Assembly: GCA_017461235.1 (NCBI GenBank) | Contig: JAFTYU010000012.1 | Location: forward strand, 32,029 to 96,028 | Source of the DNA: Clostridia bacterium | GTDB lineage: Bacteria; Bacillota; Clostridia; Oscillospirales; Acutalibacteraceae | Reading direction: 5' to 3' | DNA length: 64,000 nucleotides | Part shown: positions 1 through 8,031 of the stretch, in pieces | Position numbering within the stretch: position 1 is the stretch's first letter | How the letters are laid out: each line of letters opens with the position of its first letter | Position numbers and translations under genes: made by a program | The notes under the pieces: generated by a model | What the model was told of the DNA's origin: nothing | The model's input: the letters and a program-made list of their open reading frames with translations, nothing else | The model's database searches: none

Positions 1-99
1 GAATTTCGGTTTATCGGAATTATCCTGCGCGTGGAAAACGCCTTCATCCTCCCATTTTTTCTGCCATTTTTGCTCAACGGCTGAAAAATCGTATTTCAT
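1..99 (-). CDS. leuS: Leucine--tRNA ligase, N-terminal fragment
   Basis: Only the first 33 codons lie in the window; the gene runs off the left edge. The visible protein begins MKYDFSAVEQKWQKKWE and continues through VFHAQDNSDKPKF, which is the N-terminal segment of bacterial leucyl-tRNA synthetases just before the Rossmann catalytic core. The enzyme charges tRNA-Leu in the cytoplasm. The ATG at 97-99 follows an AAAGGG ribosome-binding site. The position downstream of rsfS, yqeK and nadD is a common Clostridia arrangement. I see no T-box leader between 100 and 190. The identification rests on a short piece but is distinctive. Confidence 0.85.
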   Translation of the reverse strand, partial: MKYDFSAVEQKWQKKWEDEGVFHAQDNSDKPKF

Positions 100-120
100 T
101 TATATCATACCCTTTCTGGA

Positions 121-150
121 AATGCAAAATGCAGAATGCAAAATGCAAAA
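121..150. repeat. Short tandem ATGCA-type repeat
   Basis: Four near-identical copies of an eight-base unit (AATGCAAA and variants) follow each other between leuS and the decayed gene at 192-537. Similar degenerate AATTC/ATGAATT strings occur at 585-600 and near 19,910. Such strings often flank four-helix-bundle genes in gut bacteria and may mark the edges of an insertion; that link is an inference. Confidence 0.5.
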
Positions 151-191
151 TTATTGGAACCTGCGGTTGGCTATTTTAAGCTATCGCAGTT

Positions 192-537
192 TTATAAGTT
201 TTTATATGATGTTTTACAAGTATATATTAAGATGTTTCTGATATCCGTCAGATCATCACTCAAACTTTTATACTCTGAATCATTTATATAATTTGTGTCG
301 TGTAACAGCATCAACCAATACATTGTTTCGGTAGCTTCTTTGAGTGCTATATTCATTTTTGATGCAAAATCATTTTTAGTTTGACCGTTCTGTGCTTCAA
401 AAACATTTGCACCTATACTTGTTCCGCTTTTTGCAATTTATTTTGAAATAACAAATTCCTTTTTCTCATTAACAAGATACTTATTTAATAATCCGTTTTG
501 CAAACAATCTTGTTTTGTCTACTATATTGTCCTTCAT
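192..537 (-). pseudogene. Decayed four-helix-bundle protein (S23/IVP family)
   Basis: Reading the minus strand from the ATG at 535-537 gives an N-terminus MKDNIVDKTRLFAKRIIK, then a frameshift, then KYLVNEKKEFVISK, an in-frame TAA, then IAKSGTSIGAN, followed by the family core around SKMNIALKEATETMYWL and a C-terminus ending at the TAA at 192-194. The SGTSIGAN and SKMxIALKEAxET blocks are the signature of the roughly 120-residue four-helix-bundle family related to 23S rRNA intervening-sequence proteins and to accessory proteins of diversity-generating retroelements. One frameshift and one nonsense codon make it a pseudogene. It interrupts the rsfS-leuS interval, so it probably arrived by insertion. 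Confidence 0.75.
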
Positions 538-608
538 AAAAAACAACCCATCGAATTATTATAATACTGTGCGTAGCGCCCTATAATTCTGCATTCACGT
601 CACAAAAC

Positions 609-959
609 TTATTCATCTAACAAATTCTGAATATCTATTTTCTCCGCATCTTCCCAGAGTCTTTCGAGATTGTAATATTCTCTTGCTTCTTCCGTGAAGA
701 TGTGAGCTACAACACCTGCATACTCCATAACCACCCAGCCTGTTGTTCTGCCTTCAATATGATCTGCAGTCATACCCGCTTCTTCAAGTTGAAATTCAAC
801 TTCATCCGCAAGGGCGCGTATGTGAGTATTTGAATTACCTGTTACAATAACAAAGTAATCGGCAACAATTGTGAGTTCATCAATCTTGATAACCTTAATA
901 TCGTTACCCTTTTTATCATCAAGTGCTTTTACGATTTTCTTTACTGTATCTGAAATCAT
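609..959 (-). CDS. rsfS: Ribosome silencing factor RsfS
   Basis: This 116-residue protein covers the whole RsfS/YbeB/Iojap family. Diagnostic blocks are DYFVIVTGNSNTHIRALAD in the middle and GWVVMEYAGVVAHIFTEEAR, then YYNLERLW, near the C-terminus. The family binds ribosomal protein uL14 on the 50S subunit and blocks joining to 30S, which lowers translation during starvation. The gene starts two bases after the yqeK stop codon, so the two are co-transcribed; the order nadD-yqeK-rsfS is widely conserved in Firmicutes. Confidence 0.95.
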   Translation of the reverse strand: MISDTVKKIVKALDDKKGNDIKVIKIDELTIVADYFVIVTGNSNTHIRALADEVEFQLEEAGMTADHIEGRTTGWVVMEYAGVVAHIFTEEAREYYNLERLWEDAEKIDIQNLLDE

Positions 960-961
960 TT

Positions 962-1549
962 TTACTCTCCTGATTTATTATTCTGCAAATTAAACATAGC
1001 ATCGTTATATGCCGATACTGTATCAGGGTGAATTATCCTGTCCCTGTCAACAAGGTCCTTTATGGTAAAACCCAAGCCTTCAACAATTGCTTCATCAAGA
1101 CTGCGTTTTGCTTTTTCACGCATCACTTCAACCCCGTCATAATCACGCTCAGCACTGATAAAATCCGCTATGAAAACCACCTTTTCAAGCAGGGACATAC
1201 CCTTTCTGCCGGTCGTGTGATACCTTATGGCATTGAGCATATCTTCATCTGTAATACCGAAAACTTTTTCGGCATAAGCCCTGCCGCATATTGCGTGGTA
1301 AAGCTTTGCAACGTCCAATTCATATTCGGAAAGTTCAACGCCGTTTTCAATCATATATGACAATTGAAGTCCTGCGGGCTCATCCTTACAACAGTCGTGT
1401 ACAAGACCTACCGTATATGCCTTCTCGGGATCACAGCCGTAAATAAGGGCAAGCTCCTTTGCTGAGTCCGCAACATTCAACGAGTGAATATAACGATTCT
1501 CCGTCAAACGATTTTTTAAAGCTTCTTTGTATTCTTCATTCCTGTTCAC
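962..1549 (-). CDS. yqeK: HD-domain diadenosine tetraphosphate hydrolase, YqeK family
   Basis: This 195-residue protein carries an HD metal-dependent phosphohydrolase domain: H in RYIHSLNVAD, HD in GLVHDCCKD, then YHAICGR, RYHTTGR and VFIADFIS supply the later His and Asp ligands. YqeK proteins hydrolyse Ap4A symmetrically to ADP. The start codon overlaps the end of nadD by four bases (ATGA type), which implies translational coupling. Length matches the family. Confidence 0.92.
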   Translation of the reverse strand: MNRNEEYKEALKNRLTENRYIHSLNVADSAKELALIYGCDPEKAYTVGLVHDCCKDEPAGLQLSYMIENGVELSEYELDVAKLYHAICGRAYAEKVFGITDEDMLNAIRYHTTGRKGMSLLEKVVFIADFISAERDYDGVEVMREKAKRSLDEAIVEGLGFTIKDLVDRDRIIHPDTVSAYNDAMFNLQNNKSGE

Positions 1550-2142
1550 AGATATAACCCCCCAGCCTTAATATACTGCGACACATTATCATCAATATAA
1601 TCAAACAAACCATATTCAATATTATTGCGGATTTGTGTTGAACTTATCTCAATGGGCGTACTTTCAGAAAAAATCACGTTTTTCTCATCAAGACCGAGAA
1701 CATCTCTTGAATACTTCTGCATTTCTTCAAGCTTTTCAGGCTCAAGGGTTCTGCAAGCAGTAACAAGCACGCACATTTCAGCAATTTTCTCATACTCGTA
1801 CCACCTGTCAAATGATAAAAACATATCATCGCCCATAAAAAGATAAATCTGCGCATCAGGATAAAGCTTTTTAACCTCAGCCACCGTATCAACGGTATAA
1901 CTTTTTCCGCCGCGGTTTATTTCAATATCGCTCACTTCAAAAAGGGGTTCATTAAAAGCCAGTCGGCACATCTCATATCTGTCGGCGGCAGTTGCACCTG
2001 ATGATTCCTTGAAAGGTGACAATGCCGTCGGTATTATTATAACCTTTTCTGCTCCGCAAATTTCCGCAAGATTTTGCGCAAGAAGCTTGTGTCCCTTGTG
2101 CGGCGGATCAAATGAACCGCCGTAAATCGCAATTTTTCTCAT
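1546..2142 (-). CDS. nadD: Nicotinate-nucleotide adenylyltransferase
   Basis: The 198-residue product has the nucleotidyltransferase signature YGGSFDPPHKGHKLLAQ at residues 8-24 and the C-terminal ISSTQIRNNI motif that binds the triphosphate. It converts nicotinate mononucleotide and ATP to deamido-NAD in NAD synthesis. It begins one base after the stop of the GH29 gene upstream and overlaps yqeK downstream, so it reads as part of one long minus-strand operon. The more usual upstream neighbours (obg, yhbY) are missing and are replaced by the fucosidase and oxidoreductase genes. Confidence 0.95.
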   Translation of the reverse strand: MRKIAIYGGSFDPPHKGHKLLAQNLAEICGAEKVIIIPTALSPFKESSGATAADRYEMCRLAFNEPLFEVSDIEINRGGKSYTVDTVAEVKKLYPDAQIYLFMGDDMFLSFDRWYEYEKIAEMCVLVTACRTLEPEKLEEMQKYSRDVLGLDEKNVIFSESTPIEISSTQIRNNIEYGLFDYIDDNVSQYIKAGGLYL

Positions 2143-2143
2143 A

Positions 2144-3556
2144 TCAATACATTGTTACAGTCTGCATTTCAAGATTGCCTCTGTATGAAGTGATTTTAAT
2201 TTTAACCCTTGTAACTTCAACAGGGCTGATTTTATGTATCTTTTTGTAACCGATTACACCGCCTGTACCGACTTTTTTAAATTTGCCGTTACCTTCATCG
2301 ATGTAAACCTCATATTCTTCAACATGCTGACCGTTGACGATGTTTTCCATCATAACGAACTTATCGAACATATCTTTCTGCGAAAGTGTAATGGTAAGCT
2401 CAGGTTGAGCATCATTCGCGGCAGGACGCCAGGTCTTTGTTTCATCATCGTCAAAAAGATTAGATGCAGCATACTCTGCAGAAAGCGTACTGCTGGCAGT
2501 AATCTCACCAATTTGAGAAACTTTATATGTATATGACCTTTTAAGGTCGATACCGAACGCCTTTAAAATCTGATAATCCATTTCGGCAAACTTACCGTTT
2601 TTCATAGGCGGAACACCCACCATTAACGCACAGTTACTGCCTACGGATTCAAGATAAATCTTCTGAAGCTTATCCTTCGTTTTTGCGGTATATTCATCAT
2701 CCTTATGATAATACCATCTGTCACGCATTGAAATACAGACTTCACAGGGATACCAGATAAAATCGCTATCTTTTTTGATTGCTTTTCGTGAACCTAAATC
2801 ACGTTCAAATTTTTCTTCTTTTTTGAAAAATTTTTTAGTCTTTTCTTTACTGCGTTTGAATGCGTTATAAATGCTGTATCTTTCAGGAACAACACTCCAC
2901 TCATTTTCGCGGATAACGCCCCACTCATTACCATACCAACGCACATCGGGACCCACGAGAGCAATAACCGCCCCGGGTTGACATTCTCTTACAACGTCAT
3001 AATAGCCCTGCCAGTCATATTCCTGCACATTGCCGTCTTTATCCGCTTCTGCGGCACCGTCAAAACGCACGTAGAAAATATCGCCGTATTTTGTCAGCAC
3101 TTCACGAAGAAGGGCTTTAAAGTAATTATTGTATTCTTCGCCCTTGCCGTATGACTCTTCGTGACGGTCAAGGGGTGAAATAGCTATACCGAATTTAATA
3201 CCCTGTCGTTTGCATTCTTCGCTTAAAAGCTCTACGATATCTCTGTTTTCAACGTCCCAATTATCTGCACTTTCCACGGAATAATCAGTGTATTGAGAAC
3301 ACCACAGGCAAGAACCGTCGTGATGCTTAACGTTGAGAACCATACCCTTGAAACCTGCATCCTTGAAAAAGGTTACCCATTCTTCTGCGATGAATTCTTC
3401 AGGGCAGAAATTGGAAGGATTCACTTTACCGTCGGTCCATTCTCTGTTTACAACGGTAGCAAGTCCGAAGTTTATAAAACCGTAAAACTCTGTCTTTTGC
3501 CATTCAATTTGTCTTGCAGAAGGTTTGACTTCCGCAGCTATTTCATAAGGCTTCAT
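2144..3556 (-). CDS. Alpha-L-fucosidase-like glycoside hydrolase (GH29) with C-terminal beta-sandwich
   Basis: The protein has 470 residues. Residues 1-350 match the GH29 barrel: GFINFG near residue 26-31, GMVLNVKHHDG at 71-81, and FYVRFDGA at 161-168, where D166 is the expected catalytic nucleophile. Residues from about 355 form a discoidin/F5-8-type carbohydrate-binding-like domain (NLFDDDETKTWRPA and a beta-rich end). The family removes alpha-L-fucose from host glycans or plant xyloglucan. No signal peptide is visible, so it acts in the cytoplasm on imported oligosaccharides. It sits between the oxidoreductase trio and nadD with minimal spacing. Linkage specificity cannot be read from sequence. 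Confidence 0.88.
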   Translation of the reverse strand: MKPYEIAAEVKPSARQIEWQKTEFYGFINFGLATVVNREWTDGKVNPSNFCPEEFIAEEWVTFFKDAGFKGMVLNVKHHDGSCLWCSQYTDYSVESADNWDVENRDIVELLSEECKRQGIKFGIAISPLDRHEESYGKGEEYNNYFKALLREVLTKYGDIFYVRFDGAAEADKDGNVQEYDWQGYYDVVRECQPGAVIALVGPDVRWYGNEWGVIRENEWSVVPERYSIYNAFKRSKEKTKKFFKKEEKFERDLGSRKAIKKDSDFIWYPCEVCISMRDRWYYHKDDEYTAKTKDKLQKIYLESVGSNCALMVGVPPMKNGKFAEMDYQILKAFGIDLKRSYTYKVSQIGEITASSTLSAEYAASNLFDDDETKTWRPAANDAQPELTITLSQKDMFDKFVMMENIVNGQHVEEYEVYIDEGNGKFKKVGTGGVIGYKKIHKISPVEVTRVKIKITSYRGNLEMQTVTMY

Positions 3557-3574
3557 ATAATTTCCTTTCGGGGT

Positions 3575-3937
3575 TTATTTGCCGCAGTCGCAGTTAGTTG
3601 CAACTATATCAACACCTAAACCGAGAATATTTTTGATAACTACGTCACCTATTTTAACAGGTGCCTTTACTGTGGCAGAGTTTATAACCTGCATACATTC
3701 AAACATTTTATCTTTAGGCACGGGGCCTGAAGATTTAACAGGCACAACAGGGTGACAACCGTCTTCAACTTTAATGCTTGTTGTAAGACTTCTGACGGGG
3801 TTTGTTATTTCTGCGCGTGCATAGGCATCGCCACGTTTACAGGTATTACCCGAAACACTGATAACTTCACCGTTTTCAATCTCAACTTCAATAGGGCATC
3901 CCAAAGGGCAGGATACACAAATAAGACTTTTCTTCAT
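3575..3937 (-). CDS. DUF1667 cysteine-rich protein
   Basis: This 120-residue protein has an N-terminal cluster CVSCPLGC plus a later Cys in GNTCKRGDAYA and ends in NCDCGK, the hallmarks of DUF1667. The family is found almost only as the third gene after a GlpA-like and an FAD/NAD oxidoreductase, exactly as here, and probably binds an Fe-S cluster. I place the start at the ATG at 3937, nine bases after AAGGAG; a GTG at 3946 overlaps that ribosome-binding site. Its biochemical role is unknown. Confidence 0.85.
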   Translation of the reverse strand: MKKSLICVSCPLGCPIEVEIENGEVISVSGNTCKRGDAYARAEITNPVRSLTTSIKVEDGCHPVVPVKSSGPVPKDKMFECMQVINSATVKAPVKIGDVVIKNILGLGVDIVATNCDCGK

Positions 3938-3949
3938 TTCTCCCACTCC

Positions 3950-5203
3950 TTATTCTTCAACGCGAACAATAATTTCGCTGTTTTTATTCATTTTCTTAAG
4001 CATTTCAGGTGTGATAACCACATTTTCCATCTCGCCGGGAGCAAGCTTCACTTTCTTTCTTGAAGAAAGTATTTCGCCGTCACATTCAACAACCACCTTT
4101 GCACCCTTATAAACCTGACCGACACGGAAATAGAGCTTAAGGTTTTCTTCACCTTCAATATTAACACGCTGGGGAACGATGTAACGGACACCGTCAATAC
4201 CCTTTGTATTTATAAATGCACCGCCTTTTTTCTTACCGAAGATATAGTCCGCAGCACCCTTACCTGCAATCTGACTTTCTTCCGTAACATAGTCAACAAG
4301 GTCATGTACCTGTAAAACGTTACCGCAAGCGAAAATGCCGGGTCTTACGGTTTCTCTGTACTCGTCAACAACAGGGCCGCTTGTAACTCTGTCAAGCTCA
4401 ACGCCCACGTCTTTTGAAAGTTCATTTTCGGGAATAAGTCCCACGGAGAGAAGAAGTGTATCACATTCAATATATTCTTCTGTTCCGGGAATGGGCTGAA
4501 GTCTTTCATCAACCTTTGCGATTGTGACACCTTCCAGTCTTTCTTTACCGTGAGTTTTAACTACCGTACAGCTTAATCTCAACGGAATACCGAAGTCATC
4601 AAGGCACTGTACAATGTTTCTTGTAAGACCGCCCGAATAAGGCATAAGCTCACAAACAACCTTCACTTCTGCGCCTTCAAGTGTCATACGGCGAGCCATA
4701 ATAAGACCGATATCACCCGAACCGAGAATAACTACCTTTTTACCGGGCATATAGCCGTCAATATTCACATATTTCTGCGCAGTACCTGCAGTCATAATAC
4801 CCGCAGGTCTTGAACCCGCAATAGAGAGTGCACCGCGTGGTCTTTCGCGGCAACCCATAGCAAGAACTACGGCAATTGCCTGAAACTGCATAAGACCTTC
4901 ACTATTATTTACCGCTGTAACAACGTTATTCTCCGATATATTAAGAACCATTGTATCGGTAAAAACATCAATGTCGGTTTTCTCAACCTGTTCTATAAAT
5001 CTTCCTGCATACTCGGGTCCGGAAAGCTCTTCTCCGAAATAATGAAGACCGAAGCCTGTGTGTATGCACTGTTCAAGAATACCACCGAGAGTTTCAGCTC
5101 TTTCAAGAATAACTATCTTTTCAACACCCTCGGCTTTTGCCGCAAGGGCTGCAGCCATACCGGCAGGACCGCCGCCGACAACAACTAAATCATAATTCAA
5201 CAT
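3950..5203 (-). CDS. FAD/NAD-dependent pyridine nucleotide-disulfide-type oxidoreductase
   Basis: With the start at ATG 5203, placed eight bases after a clean AGGAGG, the protein has 417 residues. It opens with the FAD-binding motif DLVVVGGGPAGMAAAL, has a second NAD-binding Rossmann motif KVVILGSGDIGLIMARRM near the middle, and an ATG-type motif around PGIFACGNVLQVHD. A longer reading to 5233 would overlap the upstream gene and is unlikely. In this trio (GlpA-like, this protein, DUF1667) it probably passes electrons between the GlpA-like subunit and NAD(P). The physiological substrate is not evident; glycerol-3-phosphate is the family default. Confidence 0.85.
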   Translation of the reverse strand: MLNYDLVVVGGGPAGMAAALAAKAEGVEKIVILERAETLGGILEQCIHTGFGLHYFGEELSGPEYAGRFIEQVEKTDIDVFTDTMVLNISENNVVTAVNNSEGLMQFQAIAVVLAMGCRERPRGALSIAGSRPAGIMTAGTAQKYVNIDGYMPGKKVVILGSGDIGLIMARRMTLEGAEVKVVCELMPYSGGLTRNIVQCLDDFGIPLRLSCTVVKTHGKERLEGVTIAKVDERLQPIPGTEEYIECDTLLLSVGLIPENELSKDVGVELDRVTSGPVVDEYRETVRPGIFACGNVLQVHDLVDYVTEESQIAGKGAADYIFGKKKGGAFINTKGIDGVRYIVPQRVNIEGEENLKLYFRVGQVYKGAKVVVECDGEILSSRKKVKLAPGEMENVVITPEMLKKMNKNSEIIVRVEE

Positions 5204-5216
5204 CTGTCCCGCCTCC

Positions 5217-6650
5217 TTACTTCGTTCTGTCATACATTATCTTCGACTTTCCGCCGAATTTTGTAATCTCGTTCATAGGTACGCCTAATTCTCTTGCAAG
5301 GATTTCAACTACCTTGCTTCCGCAGAAACCGCCCTGGCATCTGCCCATACCTGCTCTTGTTCTTCTCTTGACGCCGTCAACATCCCTTGCACCTGCAGGA
5401 GCGTGTATGGCATCTAAAATCTCGCCTTCGGTTATTGTTTCGCAACGGCAAACAATTCTGCCGTAGGCTTTATTCTTTTCAATAAGCTTTGCACGTTCCT
5501 CTGTGTTGAGATGACGGAAACGCACGGGCTCGGGACGAACAGGATCAAAACCTTCTTTTTTCACAAGTCCTCCCGTGAGTTCGTTCATTATGCCGTCAAC
5601 CATCTCTGCTATAGCAGGAGCAGAAGAAAGACCGGGCGACTCAATGCCGGCAGCATTGATAAATTTTTTATTTGCCGCCGAAGAGCCGATAATAAAGTCA
5701 TCGGTTACGGGATGGGCTCTGTTACCGCTGAAGGAAGTAATCGCATTTCTCAACGAAACTGCAGGAATACTCTTTGTTGCCGCGGTATAAATACCTGACA
5801 GACCTTCGGCTGTTGTGGAAACATCGTCACTGCCGTCGATATCGGTTGCTGAAGGGCCTACAATAAGATTTCCGTCAACTGTAGGTGAAACGAGTACACC
5901 CTTACCCATTTTTGAAGGACACTGGAAAATAGTGTTACTTGCAAGAGTGCCCTGTGATTTATCAAGAAGATAATAATCACCGTGACGGACAATTATTTCT
6001 ATTGAGTTATCGCCGATAAGCTGTGCGATTTCACCTGAATGGACGCCTGCGGCATTGATAACGTATTTTGCAGTTATGTCACCTGCTGTAGTATCAAGGA
6101 TAAACTCATCGTTCTCGTACCTGATACCTCTGACTTCACAATTCCTTATAAACTCCGCGCCGTTTGTTACAGCATTTTCTACACCTGCAATAGTCAGCTC
6201 GTAGGGACAGACTATTGATGATGTAGGAGCATAAAGAGCCGCTACTGCAGTATCGCCTATATTAGGTTCCATTTTCACGAGCTCTTCTCTTTCAACAATA
6301 CGTAAATCGGGAACGCCGTTCTCTATACCGCGCTCAAGAAGATGATTAAGACTGTCCTTTTCCTCTTCGGAAAAAGCAACAACCAGAGCACCGTTATTTT
6401 TATACGGCACACTCAACTCCTTGCAGACTTTTTTCATGAGCTCTACGCCACGCACATTGAGCTTTGCTTTAAGTGTTCCGGGTTTGGCATCGAAGCCCGC
6501 ATGCACAATAGCACTGTTTGCTTTTGTGGCACCCATCGCACAATCGTTGCATCTTTCAAGCAGTGCAATCTTAATATCGTACTTTGAAAGCTCCCTTGTT
6601 ATAAGAGAGCCTACAACGCCTGCACCGATTACTGCAACATCGTACTTCAT
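5217..6650 (-). CDS. GlpA-like FAD-dependent dehydrogenase with C-terminal [2Fe-2S] (BFD-like) domain
   Basis: The 477-residue protein starts with YDVAVIGAGVVGSLITRELS, a DAO-family FAD-binding fold, and has GATKANSAIVHAGFD, typical of GlpA/L-2-hydroxyglutarate oxidase relatives. Its last 90 residues form a BFD-like [2Fe-2S] domain with cysteines in VCRCETITEGE and GRCQGGFCG. Known members oxidise sn-glycerol-3-phosphate or similar hydroxyacids in anaerobes. The start at 6650 lies nine bases after AAGGAG; an upstream in-frame ATG abuts that site and is less likely. It heads the minus-strand operon behind a promoter at 6693-6722. Substrate assignment is uncertain because no glpK or glpF is nearby. 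Confidence 0.85.
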   Translation of the reverse strand: MKYDVAVIGAGVVGSLITRELSKYDIKIALLERCNDCAMGATKANSAIVHAGFDAKPGTLKAKLNVRGVELMKKVCKELSVPYKNNGALVVAFSEEEKDSLNHLLERGIENGVPDLRIVEREELVKMEPNIGDTAVAALYAPTSSIVCPYELTIAGVENAVTNGAEFIRNCEVRGIRYENDEFILDTTAGDITAKYVINAAGVHSGEIAQLIGDNSIEIIVRHGDYYLLDKSQGTLASNTIFQCPSKMGKGVLVSPTVDGNLIVGPSATDIDGSDDVSTTAEGLSGIYTAATKSIPAVSLRNAITSFSGNRAHPVTDDFIIGSSAANKKFINAAGIESPGLSSAPAIAEMVDGIMNELTGGLVKKEGFDPVRPEPVRFRHLNTEERAKLIEKNKAYGRIVCRCETITEGEILDAIHAPAGARDVDGVKRRTRAGMGRCQGGFCGSKVVEILARELGVPMNEITKFGGKSKIMYDRTK

Positions 6651-6692
6651 TTTAAACATCTCCTTGAAAACAGGTTAAAAATAAATCAGTTT

Positions 6693-6722
6693 ATTATAGC
6701 ATACTGTCTTATGAAAAATCAA
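6693..6722 (-). promoter_or_regulatory. Promoter for the GlpA-like operon
   Basis: On the minus strand TTGATT (6717-6722) and TATAAT (6693-6698) are separated by 18 bases, upstream of the start at 6650. It is a good sigma-A type promoter and may drive the run from the GlpA-like gene to leuS. Confidence 0.6.
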
Positions 6723-6745
6723 GACATTATAATGTATATTATGCC

Positions 6746-6774
6746 TTGTTTTTTAAGGACTTTTAGTGTATGAT
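6746..6774 (+). promoter_or_regulatory. Promoter for the U32 protein pair
   Basis: TTGTTT (6746-6751) and TATGAT (6769-6774) are 17 bases apart and precede the ATG at 6808. It is divergent to, and just outside, the promoter of the GlpA-like operon. Confidence 0.5.
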
Positions 6775-6807
6775 AAATATTTGTAAAACTTTTGTGAGGT
6801 ATAAAGA

Positions 6808-8028
6808 ATGAAATTACCCGAACTCCTTGCCCCTGCAGGGGATATGAATTGTCTGAAAGCCGCCGCGCGTTTCGGTGCGGATGCAGTATATATCGGCGGT
6901 CCGCTTCTTCAGTTAAGAGCAGAGAAATCCGCATTTCCCGAAGAAGAAATCGATACCGCCGCAAAGCTTCTTCACTCCTTGAATAAAAAACTTTACGTTA
7001 CTGTAAACAGCTTCACCAAAAATACTGAAATAGAGCCTTTGAAGGATTATGCGAGAACACTTTATTCCTTGGGTGTTGATGCAGTTATTGTTGCAGATTT
7101 AGGTGCTTTAAGAGCCATTAAACAGGCGGAGCCGCGCCTTGAAGTTCATATCAGTACACAGGCTAACTGTTGCAACTATTCTGCAGCTATGGCTTACTAC
7201 GAGTTAGGCGCATCAAGAATTGTTGTTGCCCGTGAAATGACTATTGACGAAATTGCAGAAATGCACTCGAAAATTCCTGACGAGCTTGAGATAGAAGCCT
7301 TTGTTCACGGAGCAATGTGTATGGCATATTCGGGAAGATGTCTTATCTCATCATATATGAACGGCAGAAGCGGTAACCGTGGCGAATGCACACAGCCCTG
7401 CCGTTGGGAATACTACCTTGTTGAGCGCAACAGACCTAACGAATATCTGAAGCTTGAAGAATACGAAGACCATTCCGCTCTTTTATCTTCCCATGATATG
7501 AAGGCTATCGGATTTCTTGATAAATTACAGCAAGCCGGTGTTGACTCATTCAAAATCGAAGGCAGAATGAAGACAGAATACTACGTTTCACACGTGGTTA
7601 ATGCATACAGACGAGCTATTGATAAATCTGCCCCCATAGAACTTCTTGAGGACGAGCTTAACGCCATAAGCCACCGTCCTTACAACAGCGGTTTTTATTT
7701 CGGCAATCTGGTTCACAACCACAAAAATGACGGCCTTTACCATTGGGACTGCACCTTTGCAGGCGTTGCCCTTGAAGATTGCACCGACGGCAAGCTTAAA
7801 ATACAACAACGCAACTTTTTTAAGCTCGGTGACAATCTTGAAGTTCTTTCTCCCGACAGTTTCGGTATGGCGTTCAACTGCACTAAAATAGTTAACGAAA
7901 AAGGCGAAGAATGTGAAACCGCCTGTCACCCACAGGAGTTTCTGACCCTTGATTGTACGGCAGATGTTAAAGCCGGTGATATATTAAGAGTACGAACAGA
8001 AAAGCAAAAGATTATTACGGACATCTGA
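6808..8028 (+). CDS. U32 family tRNA hydroxylation protein (TrhP/YrrO-like)
   Basis: The 406-residue protein begins with the family motif ELLAPAGDMNCLKAAARFGADAVYIGG split over residues 4-30 and carries the U32 signature EAFVHGAMCMAYSGRC followed by GRSGNRGECTQPCRW, which supplies four cysteines for an Fe-S cluster. Proteins of this size and motif set (TrhP, YrrN/YrrO) take part in prephenate-dependent 5-hydroxyuridine formation at the tRNA wobble position; older annotations call them collagenase-like peptidases. The next gene, also U32, starts three bases downstream. Assignment between TrhP and other U32 subfamilies is by length and order only. Confidence 0.85.
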   Translation: MKLPELLAPAGDMNCLKAAARFGADAVYIGGPLLQLRAEKSAFPEEEIDTAAKLLHSLNKKLYVTVNSFTKNTEIEPLKDYARTLYSLGVDAVIVADLGALRAIKQAEPRLEVHISTQANCCNYSAAMAYYELGASRIVVAREMTIDEIAEMHSKIPDELEIEAFVHGAMCMAYSGRCLISSYMNGRSGNRGECTQPCRWEYYLVERNRPNEYLKLEEYEDHSALLSSHDMKAIGFLDKLQQAGVDSFKIEGRMKTEYYVSHVVNAYRRAIDKSAPIELLEDELNAISHRPYNSGFYFGNLVHNHKNDGLYHWDCTFAGVALEDCTDGKLKIQQRNFFKLGDNLEVLSPDSFGMAFNCTKIVNEKGEECETACHPQEFLTLDCTADVKAGDILRVRTEKQKIITDI

Positions 8029-8031
8029 TAT

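Noticed and set aside
121-150. Tandem ATGCA repeats as a CRISPR array
   Set aside because: Units are eight bases with no spacers; no cas genes in the window.
100-190. T-box leader of leuS
   Set aside because: No GGTGGNACCGCG-type antiterminator or specifier loop is seen in the interval.
5137-5798. Plus-strand frames opposite the oxidoreductase genes
   Set aside because: Shadow frames; the minus-strand proteins carry clear family motifs.
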